Shown: one piece after another, positions 4,527-5,859 of the stretch
Numbering within the stretch: the stretch's first letter is position 1
How the letters are laid out: the number at the start of each line of letters is the position of its first letter
Source of the DNA: Bacilli bacterium
Lineage (GTDB): Bacteria; Bacillota_I; Bacilli_A; RF39; UBA660
Direction of reading: 5' to 3'
NCBI GenBank assembly: GCA_028685445.1
Contig: JAQUDY010000070.1
Span: 1 to 5,859 of the forward strand
DNA length: 5,859 nt
The notes under the pieces: generated by a model
What the model was told of the DNA's origin: nothing
The model's input: only the letters and a program-made list of their open reading frames with translations
The model's database searches: none
Program-made: the position numbers and the translations under genes

Positions 4527-5859
4527 CTAATTTATAGTTAACTTTAAGTAATATAAACTTTTGTTTCTAGCTTTATCTACTGAATATATATTAACTGAGT
4601 TTTCACTTTGACTTGTTAAGCATGGAATTGTTCCGCCATTATACCTGTTACTTGAACAATCTCCACTATATGTTAAGTAATCTACTCCAGAATATCCATC
4701 ATCATAAGCCCAGTCATCTGGCCAGTACCATACTACTCCCCAGTCTACATCTGGATCTTTAGTATTTATAGTGCAAGAATTGTTAGCGTATTTATTATAG
4801 TTACTATTATTATCACCATTTGGTAAAAGTTCATTATTTGTGCACTCTATACTTGAGATATTCTCATGATGAGCAAGAGATGCTGCTATATCAATAACTG
4901 CCGCTATTGGCGGGGTTTTATCTATTTTAGCAAAGACATTGTTATCAATAAAAGTAAGACCTGGTGCATCAGTTACTTTAATGTAGTTGTGATACATTGT
5001 TGCATAAAAAGATTTTGTATAATTACGCTCAAATGGTCCTAGCGGGTTAATAGTACTAAACTCTGACCAATTAATATTATCAGTGCTGACTTCTAATTTT
5101 CTAATTCCTACATTATCTGAAGAACTACATTCTACTAATGATCTATTATTACTCCACCTTTCACCGCTAGTGCATGTTAAGTTTGGATTTTCACTATCAA
5201 CTTTATATTGATTACAAACAACAGAACTGGTATTATCTGCAGCATCTATTGCAAGTGCACAAATAGTATTATTTAATATTGTTCCAGTTCTTCCTTGTAA
5301 ATTTATACTAGAATCATTATCAATGGTTATTGTTGGCAAGCAACTTGAATTTATAGAAGTGCAGTATTTTACTGTTTTTATTTCAGATAAATTATCTGTT
5401 GCACTTACTTTTATTAAAACGGATGTAGGATAAACATTTGTGCCTGTATTTAATTCTTTTTGAGGTGTAAAAACTATAGTTGGAGGTATTTCATCTAAAA
5501 TGTCCCATATTGCGAAAAGAGTCATATTTGAGTGGATAACTACATTACTAGAGTTTCTATATTTAACTTCGCCATTTTTAGTTTCTGACCAGCCGGCAAA
5601 AGTATAATCTGTTTTATAAAATTTATTTTCTGGAAGCTGGCAACTTTCATTTTCAATACACTCAACATCTAACATTGAGCCGCTAATGGCTCCATTTCCA
5701 TCAAAGCTAATACTGTAAATAGTAACCTCAGCCCACACTGCATAAAGAGTAGTATTTGAATTAATAATTATCGTTCCAGAATTATTGTGTTTTACTGGAC
5801 CAGATGGAGTATCAGACCATCCGATAAAACCAAAACCAGATTTTTTATAACTATTTGTT
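4527..5859 (-). CDS. exported surface protein with InlB-type B repeats and Ig-like modules (start beyond the right edge)
   Basis: The frame is open from the right edge to TAG at 4527, giving 443 visible residues. The true start is outside; a GTG at 5738 lies inside a repeat and is not a start. Numbering from the first full codon (5858), a partial repeat with GWSDTPSG and NTTLYAVW (1-42) is followed by a complete one (about 50-118) with YTFAGWSETKNG and NMTLFAIW. These are the InlB/Listeria-Bacteroides B repeats of secreted and surface proteins. Three Ig-like modules seem to follow, with junctions at DEIPP (about 122), DSENP (about 221) and DKTPP (about 313). Twelve Cys occur as six neighbouring pairs (67/73, 166/173, 200/215, 229/244, 339/362, 401/413), suggesting disulfides outside the cell. 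No LPXTG motif or C-terminal membrane helix is present, so anchoring, if any, must be N-terminal. Adhesion is a reasonable guess from the domains, but no ligand can be named. Confidence 0.85.
   Translation of the reverse strand, partial: TNSYKKSGFGFIGWSDTPSGPVKHNNSGTIIINSNTTLYAVWAEVTIYSISFDGNGAISGSMLDVECIENESCQLPENKFYKTDYTFAGWSETKNGEVKYRNSSNVVIHSNMTLFAIWDILDEIPPTIVFTPQKELNTGTNVYPTSVLIKVSATDNLSEIKTVKYCTSINSSCLPTITIDNDSSINLQGRTGTILNNTICALAIDAADNTSSVVCNQYKVDSENPNLTCTSGERWSNNRSLVECSSSDNVGIRKLEVSTDNINWSEFSTINPLGPFERNYTKSFYATMYHNYIKVTDAPGLTFIDNNVFAKIDKTPPIAAVIDIAASLAHHENISSIECTNNELLPNGDNNSNYNKYANNSCTINTKDPDVDWGVVWYWPDDWAYDDGYSGVDYLTYSGDCSSNRYNGGTIPCLTSQSENSVNIYSVDKARNKSLYYLKLTIN
5505..5709 (-). repeat. 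InlB-type B repeat, complete copy
   Basis: This copy covers residues 50-118 of the surface protein, from ISFDGNG to LFAIW. It has the usual order: an F-D-G-N-G strand, a spacer, a Y-x-F-x-GWS turn, and a hydrophobic strand ending in L-(F/Y)-A-x-W. It carries an insertion with the Cys pair CIENESC between the first strand and the core. The ends are approximate. Confidence 0.7.
5739..5859 (-). repeat. InlB-type B repeat, partial copy at the right edge
   Basis: The coding strand translates to GFGFIGWSDTPSGPVK, then NNSGTIIINSNTTLYAVW. It aligns position by position with the downstream copy, which has YTFAGWSETKNGEVK, then NSSNVVIHSNMTLFAIW. The copies share the GWS(D/E)T core, the N-S-N-x-T-L segment and the final Trp. 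Further copies probably continue beyond the window. Confidence 0.75.

Noticed and set aside
5736..5738. GTG start of the surface protein at 5738
   Set aside because: The frame stays open to the window edge and encodes another B repeat upstream; the GTG codes for Val in the repeat's final A-V-W.
1..5859. Mycoplasma-type code with UGA as Trp
   Set aside because: TGA ends der, the TrmH-family gene and the small anchored protein at sensible family lengths or gene junctions, and the Trp codons checked are TGG.
1..5859. CRISPR array, tRNA or rRNA gene, transposase, toxin-antitoxin or phage-defence module
   Set aside because: No regular direct repeats, RNA-gene signatures, inverted-repeat-bounded elements or matching protein motifs were seen on either strand.

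Overview
The window is strongly AT-rich. Every convincing gene lies on the minus strand, so transcription runs from right to left. UGA works as a stop codon here: it ends der, the TrmH-family gene and the small anchored protein, and the Trp codons I checked in Der are TGG. This argues against Mycoplasma-type code 4. AT-richness, strong Shine-Dalgarno sites, tightly packed overlapping genes, InlB-type B repeats and a type IV pilin-like protein suggest a low-GC Firmicute or Mollicutes-related gut bacterium (RF39-like Bacilli). This placement is inferred from gene style, not from a marker phylogeny.

Right part (3704-5859): three genes that look like one envelope operon. A large exported protein enters from the right edge without its start; it has two InlB/Listeria-Bacteroides-type repeats followed by Ig-like modules. 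Eleven bases later comes a small membrane-anchored protein, and then a type IV pilin-like protein whose likely TTG start overlaps the previous stop (TTGA). A Rho-independent terminator at 3676-3702 closes this unit.

Left part (1-3670): a housekeeping operon. It starts with der (ribosome-assembly GTPase), which is interrupted by one in-frame TAA although the reading frame is otherwise intact from 3633 to 2320. Then follow a membrane-anchored protein of unknown function, a YgjP-type zinc metallopeptidase, a TrmH/SpoU-family RNA methyltransferase, and the start of an alpha/beta hydrolase that runs off the left edge. Neighbouring genes overlap by 1 to about 32 bases, which suggests translational coupling.

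Main points of interest: the single nonsense codon in a normally essential gene; the linked surface-protein/anchored-protein/pilin cluster with paired cysteines throughout; and the unexplained anchored protein directly behind der. I see no CRISPR array, RNA gene, insertion sequence or recognisable defence system.
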